Positions 37,617-49,711 are shown, numbered from the stretch's first letter. The stretch is DNA of 64,000 nt from Strongylocentrotus purpuratus (GCF_000002235.5 NW_022145607.1:620001-684000), one strand, 5' to 3'. Made by a program: numbers and translations. The notes: a model not told the origin generated them from the letters alone.

Positions 37617-40600
37617 TTAAAAGGCAAAACCTCCCTGTGGGGCAGCACACTGCTGACCTGAGAATTCATAGGTTCCACTTTCGTTTGTTGATGGGGCAAC
37701 TTTCACGTCTTCCTCTTCCTGTGTAAAAAGCAAAAATACAAATGGATGAAGTCCATGAAATCTATTGTATCTAGACAGATTCAAAAACACAATCATATAT
37801 TTTTTTCTGCGATATTTTGCATTACTTGCTCTAAATAATTGTTGTTTGTTTGAACAATTGATTTCAAAATGGGCAATGCTGTGAAAGAATCTGTTATGTT
37901 GTCTTGCTATTTTCAGATGTTTGTGAGGAATGTGCACGTCAAAAACAGTTAAATTCACCATTTGTTTTTGTTGCGGAAGTAGAGGGGGAGCTGTCAACAA
38001 TCTGGAAATGTGTACATGTACTACAAAAATATTATGAGACGAGAGTTACATACCTGTGGTGAATAGTACTTCTCGATGATCTCTAGTGACATCTCATAGA
38101 CATTCTCATTCTCATGCTGCTGAAGGGCTTCAATCTTGTCTAGACCACCAGCTTCCTCAATCATAAGGCATACAGTCTCAAGCTGTTCAAGCTTCTCAGC
38201 AGCCTAAATACGGTAAACAAGAGGATCAAGAGTAACTCCAAATTAGTCTTTCAACTGTTCTGAAGAGCTGTGAAACATGGATCTATTCTATCTATGGTAC
38301 CACATAGCATCAGATCGGTTACCAGAATTGTTGGCATTAATATATAGAAATGGCAGATAAGCTAAGGAAGCCAGTCCCCAGCCAGGTTTCATTCCACAAA
38401 CCACAAGGAATAGTCTCTTTTTTTTGGGGGGGGGGGGGGGGGGGCTAATGTCATGGACAGAGTCAGCTGCAGTACAGTTATATTATCAGAATGGTAGCTT
38501 TTTATTATCATACATCACCATACAATCTCTCAGAGAAATACATTGTTTCACAATCATTGTACGTGAAAATGCCAGTGGTTATACAGGACTAGTGAACAAA
38601 TGACTACTTACGGAGAGGATATTCTTGAAGGCATCGAGAATGACCTGGATGATCTTAGCCTCCTTGACATTGAGAAGATCACATAGAGGCTTGAGGCAAC
38701 CAGACTGGACTATCTGGACAATCTGTTCTACTGATCCACCAGAGGTCAGGTTGGTCACTGCCCAGCACGCTTCCTTCTGGCTCTTGTAATCACCCTGCAG
38801 AAGAAAGAAAAGAGATTCAAACAATGGAATGTTATCGGTCGATTGATAAGAAAAAAAACATAACAATAACTGCTTTACTGTTAATCTACAAGTTCTATAA
38901 AGACATTCCAACCACAATCTTGGACCCAACACTAAAAGTATAAGCCCAGCACAACAAATGCTCTGGCCCTACATCTTTGATGAAATAAAGCCTGCAGCAA
39001 AAGTCACAGAAGAAAATGTTGGGATTACTTATCTACTCCCGGTATCTTATGGCTTTGAATGTGTTTTTTTTAATAATAATCCATAAAGAATTTTGTTTAG
39101 AATGGTAATACAAAATGGGACTACATACTCTTCTCTTGCACCTACAAGTATCTTATTTTTAATTTCATGTGCTTCCTTTAAAATATAAATTTTTCTGAAA
39201 ATACATTACAAAAGGGTCTATCCTAACTACTCTCATTTTTGAGAGACATCTTGGAAGTTGTTTGTGAATTGAAGTGAGCTTTACCTTTTCTAGGACGCCG
39301 ACGAGTGGGGGAAGAAGTCCAGCTGAGACGACAGATTGGATCTGCTGTACATTGCCTGCTGTGATGTTACTGATGGTCCAGCAAGCTTCTTTCTGGATGT
39401 TCTGCTTGGGATGTTGCAGGAGGGCGACAAACAAGGGCAAGCTCTGACTGTCAATTACACTCTGAAATAAAACAAAATCAATCACAATAGTATGAATATC
39501 AGGGAATAGAAATAGAATGCCACATACAATTACCTTTTTGCTTGCATAAAACAGACCAAAGAACACTTGCAGACTTTTGATACAATTAGGGATAATAATA
39601 TTACAAGGCTATGAACTGGTCACAGTAGCAAACTTAAAATGAAGAGAAAACGGAGCATACATAGTTGTTATTGTGTGCAATGATTCCTGTTCTGGCAAAT
39701 AACTGCTTCTTCTTGTTCATAACATTTACCCACAAATCTATGCTGCCACATTTCTTAGAGGCAGTTTACTGTGTCATATATGTACCTGAACATGGCTTTA
39801 TGAAACTTGACTATGGTATTATTGGCATCTAGCTTACCTGTGTCTGTTCATCGGTTCCTGTAACAATGTTTCCTATTGACCTGAGGGCAGGAGTCTATAC
39901 AGGTAGAAACAGTAAAAAGTGGTTTATAAAAACAGGTACAAATCTCTCCTAACCTGGTCATTAGAAAATGTTTTAAAAATAATATATGCAATCATCTCTT
40001 TGCAATTACACAAACTCAACAAATGAGTACACTCTGTAACCCTCTGGTTTCAAAGTGGGAAGAAAGTTCTCTCTTCAGATCAAAAGGAAACAAATTTGTG
40101 AGTGCAGAAATTTGGCAACCTAAATATACATCAAGTTGTTATGATTGAAAAAAAAAAAAAAATGAAAACTGCTTACTATTCCAGACCTGCCAACCTCTGG
40201 AGTTCAAAAACTGTATTCTTTAATCCCAAAGTTGTATTTTACTGACAAATTGTATTAACAATAAAAACATGGATCAATGCCTTTTACAGTTCCTACATGC
40301 AGGAAGAATTTTTTTAATGGATCATTGGTTGAATATGCACGATTTCATCATGACTTAAGTGTTCTATCAACCAATGAACATCTCCAAATTGCTGGTGTGA
40401 GATGCTTGCAGGATACTTTACAGGACAGAATGGACAGGGGAAAGAAAAAAAAATTGTACGAAAATATGATCAAATTGTACTGGTTGGCATGCAGCCCTGC
40501 TATTCATTCTGGTAATAGATAACTGAAAAACACCAACTGTACTAACGAGTACTCACAATTACTGAAATTTCTTGGCTCCTTAGAAGTTCAACAACTCTGG

Positions 40601-43600
40601 TCACAACACCAGCCTTGATGACAAGCTGTAAGAAAAAGAATTAACAATATTCAAATTAGTCCCATTCAAGTAGCTTCACAATATAGATTATTTGGTTTTA
40701 TGGGCTGTAATGTGGTCACCAAAGAAAAGTATATGGGAAATTTGAGAACTATTTCTAACAGCAAAGAAAATATGCAACATCTTATGGATTGGAATTTATT
40801 AACAAATTTGAACAAACTATGCAAATATTACTGGTTTAAAAATGCTAGAACAAAATAAATGTTAACTAACCCATGAGGAGGTACTTGACTTTCTTATAAA
40901 GGTGAAATGAAGATAAGATTAGTAAGATACTTACTTCAATTCTATCATTGCTGCCATCTGTAAGGTATGAGAGAGCCCAGCAGGCATCTGCTACAATTTC
41001 TTTGTCACAATGATGGATGAGAGACTGAAGAACAGGGAGCACACCAGACACAACCTCGTCGCACGGAGGGGGGCTCTTGTTACGGCAAAGGTTGGACAGT
41101 GTCCAGGTAACGTTACGCAGGAAAGGAACCTAGGTAAATCAGGCAATGACCAAAGGCCACGGTTTAGTCAAGTTTCATGAACTTTACATCATAAATATAA
41201 TGTATATAACCAAGATCAGTGAAGTTTCTTGGCAAACACATTTCAAAAGAACTCCAGGAGAAAGGAACTTTGCAGCAAGCAAATTACCGTTATGATGAAC
41301 ACGATACTAAAAATATTTACTTGGGGTACGTGCAGATCTCGCCTAATTACATATTTAAGAAAGTGTTTGGGAAAGCATCATAGTTGCTGATTTTTTTTTC
41401 TCAAGCAACTTTTTTATACAAGTGGAAGAAATTGTGGAAACAAAATATAAATCAAGCTTACTGGGGTTGTTGGTTGGTAGAGTTCCAATAGTGGCTGGAG
41501 GATGCCATGACGTGTCACTACATCCCTCATTTCAGGACCATCACCTGGCATAGAATAAGAGAAAGAAATGCTGGTTAGCAAATGTGTTCAGACATTGTCA
41601 AACTTATCTACAACAAAAGTGTCAAATTTGTGCAAATTTGTTTTCTCACTGTTATCTTCGGTAAAGTTCAGATGAAAAATATCATGATCAGCTGAAACGT
41701 AATAATAAATATAATACGATTGGACATTTTTTAGAGCATACTATCCATTACGCAAGGTGCTCCAATATCACTCTGGCTCTAGACAGGCCACCAATTTCAT
41801 AGCTTCTTTTACTTCTCCACATGACTGAGGTTAAAATAACAAATTTGTTGGCTGTCGGTCATTTGTGGTGATTTTACTGGCCAAAAAAATTCTAAACTTA
41901 CCAGCAATGTTACCCAGGGCCCAGACAGCCTGCTCACACACATTCTGATGGGATGATGATAGGAGCTTAATGAAAGCTGGAATAGCACCTTCACTGACCA
42001 CCGCCTTGGTTTGCTCTGGTGTTCCTGAGGCAATGTTTGTCAAGGCCCACGCAGCTTCAAATTGCATTGTTGGGCTAGAGTTAACAGAGACAACAAAATA
42101 AGTCTGTTATTATGAAGTTTCCAAAGAAAGAGCAAACACATACATACAGGAGAAAATATAACATTTAAGACAAGAAACAAAAGATTTTGCCTACATTTTG
42201 ATAAGAGCTTTACAATTGATATTTGAAAATGCCATTTTGTTATATAGATACATTGTGTCATACGGTCTACTTTACACAATACAACTCTGAGGCACAAGCT
42301 GAAGCATTGAGTCATTGCAACACATTCTGTAGAAGACATGTATGACAGGTGATTGATAACATTACTTACTTATCACTGTGGCCAAGGAATGCGACAAATT
42401 TTGGTACAAGTCCTGCTCTAATGATGGGGTTGATTGGAGGCTGACGTTCACGAGAGAGCATTCGCCTGTTCAGATAAACACAAACCAAATATACAACAGT
42501 ATAAAAACAACTACTACTTTGGAAAATAGATAATACAAGAAATGTTGATCCATTCATGATTCTTGGGTTTTTTGTCAAGAGGGTTTATTGTGGTTCACAC
42601 TGTAGCAAAATATAAAGGACACTGCTGGAGTACTGGTAGAACAGGATGACATAATCATAGCAATGTAAGATCAGTTCTGGGCCAGAATAAAGAGTACAGT
42701 TATAGAGAGAGCACCTCACCAGTGTACATCTCATTTATACAGTATGATTTTATCAAAGACAGTATTTACCTTGCTGTTTGTACTGCATTAAACTGAGTTG
42801 ATGAGTCGCTGGAAGAGATGGCTTTGCAAATATCTGGAATACTCATCTGGACAGTGGGCTGAAAGTAATTTGAGATACAAATTAATGAATGTTTGCTATT
42901 TATTATTTACATTCCATTGTTATGAGAAAGACACTAGACAAAACAAAAACTCTGGAAACCTGTTTCATAATGAAAAAAAAAATATATGAATCTTTTCAAA
43001 AGTACCTGTTTCTTTTCTTGTAAAGGACTAACAGGCTCCTCATCTGTGTTAACATTCCTTCTCTTGAGCATTTGATCATCTTTCTTGGCCTTGCGGAGCT
43101 CCACAGACACCTCGTTACGCCTTCGACGAAGTTCCTATAAATCAAGATATACGGTATACCATTATTAAAAATACCTACGCTACATGTAAGTGCTAACAAT
43201 GAGATTAAGTTCAACCATAACATTGAATGTAGTGGAGTCCAAAAATCCATAGGTCATAAAACACACTTCCTAAGAATAAGAAAGACTGAAAGTAGGCAAT
43301 AAAGTACATTTTACTAAAAAATTGCAAGCTCTCTTGTACAAAATCTGATAATTACATTACAATAAAATTTACATTTCAAACTTTTTTCGTTGTATACATA
43401 AATTTGTATCTTTATCTAAAAGCATCTAAAAATCATTTGTGAACCCTAAATTCCTTACAACCTACATGTACAGTATATATATATATATATATATAGAAGA
43501 GTTAAATCTTAAAGGTAATACAAAGTTTTGGTATGGGGTCATGAATTGGTTCAAATGAACATATTGGAAGCATATGCGATCCTACAATATTCAGTGATCG

Positions 43601-44128
43601 TTGTCGCGGTTGAACTCGAATCTAGAGTTATGAAATTGTAAATAATAAACTCTTTATGTTGTATAGCTCCCTCTCAAGGTCAAGATATTAATTAAGCTAT
43701 TAAACAATGTTTCTTGACCAGAATCGACCAATTAACTATTCCCGTTTGGAAATTATATATCACATCTACATATTCTGAGCAACAGTAAATTTTTATATTC
43801 CATTTTTCTCGAAAACAGAAGTGCTTTAGGGGCTACATTTTCTAGTGCTTATTATACATCGACAGGGGCATCCAAATATATCCAAATTGTAAAGAATCAC
43901 TATCAACCCTATTTTCAAAATTTCCCAAAACGTTGTATTACCTTTAAGACTAGTTCCTGTATGAAACCTTGGTGTATTGATCCATAAACAATATTTTATA
44001 AATAAAAAAACAAAAAAAAAACCCACCCCCCTAAAAAAAAAAAAATGTGATCATGTATTTATACTTACAGAAGAGTCCTTGCTCTTGTTCTTGAAGGCCT
44101 GCATCCTGTTGTTTTCAATTCCAGGCAT
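37617..44128 (-). CDS. KPNA2: Importin subunit alpha, KPNA2-like, 13 coding exons
   Basis: Coding exons in order: 44128-44069, 43134-43006, 42858-42770, 42465-42370, 42074-41902, 41544-41462, 41129-40935, 40625-40557, 39894-39838, 39461-39285, 38794-38612, 38203-38054 and 37718-37617 (stop 37619-37617). Phases agree throughout and give about 520 residues (human KPNA2 529). The importin-beta-binding domain is at about residues 10-55 ([34 protein letters not shown]). Armadillo repeats follow with the NLS-binding W/N pairs: [67 protein letters not shown]. The C-terminal CAS-binding region holds [19 protein letters not shown]. From the family, it is an adaptor that carries classical-NLS cargo to importin-beta. 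The start context CACCATG is good. The IBB and C-terminus are closer to KPNA2 than to KPNA1/6 or KPNA3/4. Confidence 0.95.
38424..38444. repeat. T8 followed by a poly-G run in an importin-alpha intron
   Basis: A run of about 18 G follows eight T. It is one of many such runs in the window. Confidence 0.85.
43509..43947. mobile_element. TTAA-family B MITE, full copy
   Basis: Ends TTAAAGGTAATACAAAGTTT and GTTGTATTACCTTTAA are inverted repeats. Length is 439 bp, in importin-alpha intron 1 of the coding region. It matches the nested copy at 35247-35643. Confidence 0.85.
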
Positions 44129-44279
44129 GGTGACTTGGTTGTAGTGAATGAGGATATGAAAGTAAACTTTAAATATTTCAAGGAAGTAGTCAAGCTCCAA
44201 TTTCTACTCTTTGTTTGAAAAATATTGTTTGTAGTTATCTTTAATTGATTGAAGTGGTATTTCAGAAGCTGTAAACAAT
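44129..44279 (-). other. Importin-alpha 5' UTR part of the first coding exon
   Basis: On the gene strand a strong acceptor (TTTTCTTTTCAG, ending at 44280) precedes 151 bp of untranslated sequence and then the ATG. This implies at least one upstream noncoding exon. Confidence 0.6.
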
Positions 44280-44421
44280 CTGAAAAGAAAACGAAGAAAG
44301 AAAAAAAAAACAGCCGTTAAAAATATTCTCACACAAATTTTTATCAAGCAGTGAATTAGCCCGACCGTTATTAATATCTTCTAATTCTGTCCATCCTAAT
44401 TTCACTTCTACAACTCCAAAA

Positions 44422-45190
44422 GGGCCATTCCATGGTAACTCGCGTTACACTTAATGGGTACATTGACACGATAATGTGCCTATATCTTTAGAACTGCTAG
44501 GATCTACAAGATACTTTTTTCAAACATGGACAGGGTAGATATAGAACAACTGAATGAAACAAAAAAGAAAATTGAAGAACAAACATTTTTAGATTCTTGG
44601 ATTATTGAATTTCGGTAACTCGCGTTACAAAAAAAGGACATGGTCAATTCTACGAGACCCTCTTTTCTCCTCATACTAGACAATCTTGACAAAATCTTTC
44701 CTATTTTAATTTGATAGTAGGTTGTGACTTACTAGTATAAGATCACAATATTAAAGATAAGAAACAATGGACTAGTAAACTGCAGGAAGCAAATATGTCG
44801 GTAACTCACGTTACGGTAACTCGCGTTACATTTTGTCCGGAGGCCATTTTCACCCCTTTGTAATAGATTAAATATCACAGGACCCCTTAGAATATGGAAA
44901 TATATTCATCTTTTTCCATTTAGCGAAATTTTCAGGAAAAAAAATTACAAGAATCCTGTGTAATCTGCAATAAATTGTTTTTTTTTCAGCTACAGTCCCA
45001 CATGTACGTTTTTGATGATAGTTTGAGATCTTAGGAAATCAACAAAAATGAAAAAAAAATTGTACTGAATTTGAAAGGCCCTAATGTTTTATGAACATCC
45101 ATGGCATAAGGTTAGTGATAAATCAAAGAATTAACATAAGAGGTACATTTCTTTTTTTGATGTCATGTCCTTCTTCTCATGGAATGGCCC
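44422..45190. mobile_element. DNA element with GGGCCATTCCATG ends and repeated GGTAACTCGCGTTAC motifs
   Basis: Ends GGGCCATTCCATGG and CATGGAATGGCCC are inverted repeats bordered by AAAA on both sides. Inside the left half, GGTAACTCGCGTTAC occurs at about 44434, 44614 and 44815, with a variant (CACG for CGCG) at about 44801. These look like transposase-binding repeats. It has no coding capacity and is about 770 bp. Confidence 0.75.
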
Positions 45191-45563
45191 AAAACATGTT
45201 TTTTGACATGGTAACAAAATGAGGCACCCTATCACTATCACCTGCCAAACCTTCCTCTATTTGATCATCTTTCATTCTGTTTTAATGTACATTTTATCAC
45301 TATCTAAGCTTTTTTGTTATTACATTTAATCTGCTGAAGCCTGGCTTGAGCACCATGTGGGTGGACAATTACAAATGTGTGCATTATTATATTTAATATC
45401 AATCTCATCCGAACTTTCTCGTCCAAACTTTCTATTTTTCTTGTGTGCCTCGGAATAGCATTGTCTAGATAGACGGCGCTATGCAAAAGCCTATTATTAT
45501 TATTATTAATATCACTATAATACATGTAGAGTTAAGATTAACTCTGCATTACTCAAAGCCACA

Positions 45564-45704
45564 TGTGGGAATATCTAATAACGTCTTTATACAAGACTAT
45601 ATATTTGCAACGTTGAAACGACGACACGAAGTGAAAGTAAAACATAACCAAATCGTACTACCCTTTTGTGTCCATTCTCCTTTTGTCGTCTGAATAATAC
45701 TACA
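45564..45704 (+). repeat. 5' LTR
   Basis: 141 bp, starting TGTGGGAATATC and ending AATAATACTACA. ACTATATATTTGC inside may serve as a TATA element. By eye it is identical at every base to the 3' LTR. Confidence 0.95.
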
Positions 45705-45717
45705 TGGTGGCAGCGGT
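45705..45717 (+). promoter_or_regulatory. Primer binding site, tRNA-Leu type
   Basis: TGGTGGCAGCGGT directly follows the 5' LTR. It is complementary to CCA plus the 3' acceptor end of animal tRNA-Leu (…CCGCTGCCA). The match holds for about 13 bases. Confidence 0.75.
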
Positions 45718-45731
45718 ATAAGTGAAGAACC

Positions 45732-48176
45732 ATGGAAAGTTCTCGCCTACCATTGCCAGAAAGCTTTGATAAAGTTGCAGGCTTAAATCAAGCAGAACAA
45801 TGGCCAAAATGGTCACGGCGGTTCGAGAGATATCGCGTCGCATCGGGCCTCGCATCCAAGCCAGACAGTGAGCAGGTTAGTACGCTACTCTATGCTATGG
45901 GTGAATGTGCCGATGATATTATCGTGTCTCTCAATGTGAAAGAGGAGACAGCAAAGTATGATGACGTGATCGCAACATTGAAGAAGTATTTCAATGTACG
46001 GAAAAACATTATTGTTGAAAGGGCAAAATTCAACAAACGAACACAACGCCCGGGAGAAAGTGTGGACACATTTATCAATGATTTGTACAGGCTAGCAGAG
46101 GACTGTGACTACGATAGACTTAAGGAGGGCTTGATAAGAGACAGAATTGTAGTTGGGGTGCTTGATGACTCCCTATCTGATCAACTACAGTCTAGAGAAG
46201 ACCTAACTCTCTCAAAAGCAGTTCAATTGAGTAGACAGTCAGAAGCCCGGAAACAAAACAAGTCTGTTGTGAGGGGAGGTGCAGAGAGTGAGAGCCCTAA
46301 CTCGGCCGTAAACTACGTAAGGCCTAAGAGCAAGGGAACGTACTCGAAGAAAACATCTCAAACTCCGCAGGGTAACTGTAAGTGGTGTGGAAGGCAGAAT
46401 CATGCACGTGCCAGCTGTCCCGCAAAAGATGCAAAGTGCCATCAATGTGGAAAGATGGGCCACTTCCAGTCTGTGTGTCAAGCCAAACAACCAGAACAGG
46501 GAAAACCAGAACAGGGAAAACAAGAGGCAGCAAAGCTAAAATGGAAAGCTCGAGTCAGCGAAGTAGATGATTTCGATGACATTGATGTCCCCTTCCTTGG
46601 TGAAGTCAGCGAGAACGATCAGACGTACTGGAGTTCATCGATCCTCGTAGATGGGAATGAAACACACTTCAAGTTAGATACAGGAGCAGCCGTTACTGTG
46701 TTGTCTGATTCCACTCCATGGCTGAATAAACACATCATGAGACCAACAACCAAGAGGTTACGTGGTCCAGGAAGTACAGTCCTGACTGTAATAGGACAAA
46801 TGACATCAACTCTCAGGCATAGAGATAAACAGATCAAGGAGACTCTCTATGTGGTCAAAGATCAGGAGTCTTCATTGCTGAGTAGGAAAGCGTGTAGAAC
46901 CTTGAATCTAGTCCGCAGAGTGGAGGAAGTCGATTCTTGTGATGATGAAACTGCAAACTTCAAGGCTGAGTTCCCTCAACTTTTCACTGGTTTGGGGAAA
47001 CTGAAGACAGCATACCACATCACGTTAACTTCAGATGCCAAGCCGATGTGCCTGTATACAGCCAGGAAAGTTCCTCATCCGCTTCTACCGAAGGTGAAGA
47101 AAGAACTAGAGTCCATGTTGGAGCAAAATGTGATCTCAAAAGTGACTGAGCCGACAAAGTGGTGTTCGGGGATGGTTCCAGTGTTGAAGCCCAGTGGTTC
47201 GGTGAGAATTTGTGTAGACCTTACATCTCTCAACAAGGCAGTTGAACGAGAGATTCATCCGATGTCTTCAGTTGATGAAAGTCTAGCAAAACTGGGAAAG
47301 AGCACAATCTTCACAAAACTGGACGCCAACAGCGGGTTTTGGCAAATTCCATTGGAGGATGAGTCAAAGCTACTGACAACCTTTGTCACTCCATTTGGGA
47401 GATTTTGCTTCAACCGATTGCCGTTCGGGATAACGTCAGCGCCAGAAGTCTTCCAGAGAGCGATGTCCACTATCCTCGAAGGACTTGACGGCGTGATTTG
47501 TCACATGGATGATGTGCTAGTCCATGGTGCAACACAAACAGAACATGACATCAGAGTACGAGCTGTTCTACAACGTCTGCAGGAAGCAGGTATCACACTA
47601 AATCAGGGAAAGTGTGAATTCTCCAAACAGAGTGTGAAGTTCTTAGGGCACTTCATCGACGACACTGGTGTCAAGGTCGATCCGAGCAAAACAAGAGCTA
47701 TTCGAGATTTTCTAGTTCCTCGAAGCGTGAAAGAGCTACAGAGGTTCATGGGAATGGTGAACCAGGTGGGAAAGTTTCTCCCAGGATTAGCTGAGATCAA
47801 CGAGCCCCTTCGTCAACTCCTGAAGAAAGACAATGTGTGGTGTTGGGGAGAAGCGCAGCAGAGATCTTTCACACAGATCAAAGAGATGATGGTCTCGACA
47901 GCAGTCTTAGCTCATTATGATCCAGAACTGCCAACAGTCATTGCAGCAGATGCATCCGGGACTGGAATGGGTGCAATCCTGTATCAAGTGCAGACTGATG
48001 GAAATCGTAGACCAGTGTGCTATGCATCTCGATCGCTTACCGAGACTGAGCAGAGGTATGCAGTGATTGAAAAAGAGGCACTGGCAGCTACTTGGGCGTG
48101 CGAGAGGTTCTCCGAGTATGTACTTGGTCTTCATTTCGAGGTGGAAACTGACCACAAGCCATGGTCACACTTCTAA
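45732..48176 (+). CDS. Retrotransposon gag-protease-RT-RNase H (interrupted by a frameshift)
   Basis: The single frame of 814 residues starts with ATG in a good context (ACCATGG) just after the primer site. Residues 1-200 are a gag-like capsid region. Two CCHC zinc knuckles lie at 216-229 and 236-249. The protease active site DTGA is at 316-319. Reverse transcriptase spans about 430-620 with FTKLDANSGFWQIPL and the catalytic box HMDD (DD at 593-594), in which Tyr of the usual YMDD/YVDD is replaced by His. RNase H follows with D740 (AADASGTGMGAIL) and E782. The frame then stops at 48174-48176, just inside a conserved TDHKP motif. Gag and pol are fused without a frameshift between them. The interrupted downstream part continues in another frame. 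Confidence 0.93.
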   Translation: MESSRLPLPESFDKVAGLNQAEQWPKWSRRFERYRVASGLASKPDSEQVSTLLYAMGECADDIIVSLNVKEETAKYDDVIATLKKYFNVRKNIIVERAKFNKRTQRPGESVDTFINDLYRLAEDCDYDRLKEGLIRDRIVVGVLDDSLSDQLQSREDLTLSKAVQLSRQSEARKQNKSVVRGGAESESPNSAVNYVRPKSKGTYSKKTSQTPQGNCKWCGRQNHARASCPAKDAKCHQCGKMGHFQSVCQAKQPEQGKPEQGKQEAAKLKWKARVSEVDDFDDIDVPFLGEVSENDQTYWSSSILVDGNETHFKLDTGAAVTVLSDSTPWLNKHIMRPTTKRLRGPGSTVLTVIGQMTSTLRHRDKQIKETLYVVKDQESSLLSRKACRTLNLVRRVEEVDSCDDETANFKAEFPQLFTGLGKLKTAYHITLTSDAKPMCLYTARKVPHPLLPKVKKELESMLEQNVISKVTEPTKWCSGMVPVLKPSGSVRICVDLTSLNKAVEREIHPMSSVDESLAKLGKSTIFTKLDANSGFWQIPLEDESKLLTTFVTPFGRFCFNRLPFGITSAPEVFQRAMSTILEGLDGVICHMDDVLVHGATQTEHDIRVRAVLQRLQEAGITLNQGKCEFSKQSVKFLGHFIDDTGVKVDPSKTRAIRDFLVPRSVKELQRFMGMVNQVGKFLPGLAEINEPLRQLLKKDNVWCWGEAQQRSFTQIKEMMVSTAVLAHYDPELPTVIAADASGTGMGAILYQVQTDGNRRPVCYASRSLTETEQRYAVIEKEALAATWACERFSEYVLGLHFEVETDHKPWSHF

Positions 48177-49711
48177 ACTCGAAAGAACTTGTGAAAATGC
48201 CTCCACGACTCCAACGCTTCAGAATGAGAATGATGAGATTTGATGCAGAGACATTGTATATTCCAGGAAAACAGCAGACATCCGCTGACGCCTTGTCACG
48301 AGCGCCAGTAGAGAGGCCAGGAATGGATGATGTCAACTTCGTAGATGAGGTTGAATCATATGCATCAACATCAGCCATCAACCTCCCAGTGACAATGCAG
48401 AGATTTGAGGAAATCAGAAATGCACAAAAAGCAGATGAAGTATGTGCAAAAATCAGAGACTACTGTGTTCAAGGATGGCCAGACTACATGCCACATAACC
48501 CGATCCTCAAACACTACTATGAGCAGAGAGGACACCTGAGTGTGGTAGAGGACTTGCTTATCTACGACGAGAGAATAGTCATTCCGAGAGCTCTGCGACT
48601 TGATATCCTTGAGAGGCTACATCAAGGACATCTGGGAATCACCAAATGCAGAGCCAGAGCCAGAGATTCAGTGTGGTGGCCAGGTCTATCAAAATCATTG
48701 GAGGAAATGATTTCAAGCTGCTTGACCTGTGCTATCCATCGCCAAGAGGTCCGCGAGCCTTTGATGAGCTCATCCTTTCCTTCAAGGCCATGGGAGCGTC
48801 TTGGAATGGACCTGTTTGAACTCAAAGGGAAATCATTCCTGATAGTAGTTGACTACTACTCGAGGTGGATTGAGGTCAAACAACTCCAAGGTCAGTCAAC
48901 AATGGCAGTGATTTCTTCGCTGAAGGAGATCTTTGCAGTCCATGGGATTCCAGACCTTGTGGTTTCAGACAATGGTCCACAGTTCGCCAACGAGAACTTC
49001 AGAAAGCTTGCTGAAGAGTATGGATTCGTCCATACAACCAGCTCTCCAAGATACCCACAAGCTAATGGTGAGGCTGAAAGAGGAGTTCGCACTGTGAAAG
49101 CGTTGCTGAAGAAGAACGACGACATCCAGTTAGCCCTTCTCAGCTATCAAGCGTCACCACTCCAAAACGGGTTAGCTCCTTGTGAACTTCTCATGGGGAG
49201 GAGATTGCAGACTCAGGTTCCTATTTTGCCGCACATGCTGCTGCCACGGGTACAACAGCCGGACCTGACGACTGTGAGAGAGAAAGAGGAGAAGTACAGG
49301 TCAGATCAAATGATGACCTACAACAGACGTCATGACTCACGTGAGCTTCCAGAGCTACAACCAGGAGATTCCGTGTGGATCCGTGATCAGTCTCGCTACG
49401 GGAAAGTCACCCAGAAAGCGCAACAACCACGGTCCTACCATGTCCAGACAGAACATGGGACAGTACGTCTTAATCGCCGTGCACTGATTGCTGTCCAAGG
49501 TCAACCCACCAAGACCAGAGTGCCGGAGTCATCCATGAGCAACGATCCAGAGAGACCTGACGATTCTGATGAAAGCGACTCAATCGGTTCCCAACGTAAC
49601 CAGCAGATCAACCGGAAGCAGCCTGAGGGAGCCTCTACACCAACAGCTGCGACAGAGACGCGAACGCAGTCTGGACGACTCGTGAAACCACCAAAGCGAC
49701 TGTCCATGTAA
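48161..49711 (+). CDS. Retrotransposon RNase H end and integrase (continuation after frameshift)
   Basis: This 516-residue frame picks up conserved RNase H/connection sequence at once (VTLLNSKELVKMPPRLQRF) and so is the continuation of the upstream frame, displaced as if one base were lost around 48158-48163. Its apparent ATG is not a natural start. The integrase zinc domain is at about residues 150-190 (RLHQGHLGITKCRARARDSV, CLTC). Catalytic residues are D217 (LGMDLFEL), D270 (VSDNGPQF) and E306 (NGEAERG), with the canonical D-X35-E spacing. The tail is basic and Ser/Thr-rich with no evident chromodomain. It resembles invertebrate gypsy elements of the K02A2.6-like type. Confidence 0.92.
   Translation: MVTLLNSKELVKMPPRLQRFRMRMMRFDAETLYIPGKQQTSADALSRAPVERPGMDDVNFVDEVESYASTSAINLPVTMQRFEEIRNAQKADEVCAKIRDYCVQGWPDYMPHNPILKHYYEQRGHLSVVEDLLIYDERIVIPRALRLDILERLHQGHLGITKCRARARDSVWWPGLSKSLEEMISSCLTCAIHRQEVREPLMSSSFPSRPWERLGMDLFELKGKSFLIVVDYYSRWIEVKQLQGQSTMAVISSLKEIFAVHGIPDLVVSDNGPQFANENFRKLAEEYGFVHTTSSPRYPQANGEAERGVRTVKALLKKNDDIQLALLSYQASPLQNGLAPCELLMGRRLQTQVPILPHMLLPRVQQPDLTTVREKEEKYRSDQMMTYNRRHDSRELPELQPGDSVWIRDQSRYGKVTQKAQQPRSYHVQTEHGTVRLNRRALIAVQGQPTKTRVPESSMSNDPERPDDSDESDSIGSQRNQQINRKQPEGASTPTAATETRTQSGRLVKPPKRLSM

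Noticed and set aside
48161..48163. ATG as a genuine start for a separate integrase gene
   Set aside because: The preceding frame supplies the same RNase H domain up to this point, so this is the continuation after a frameshift.
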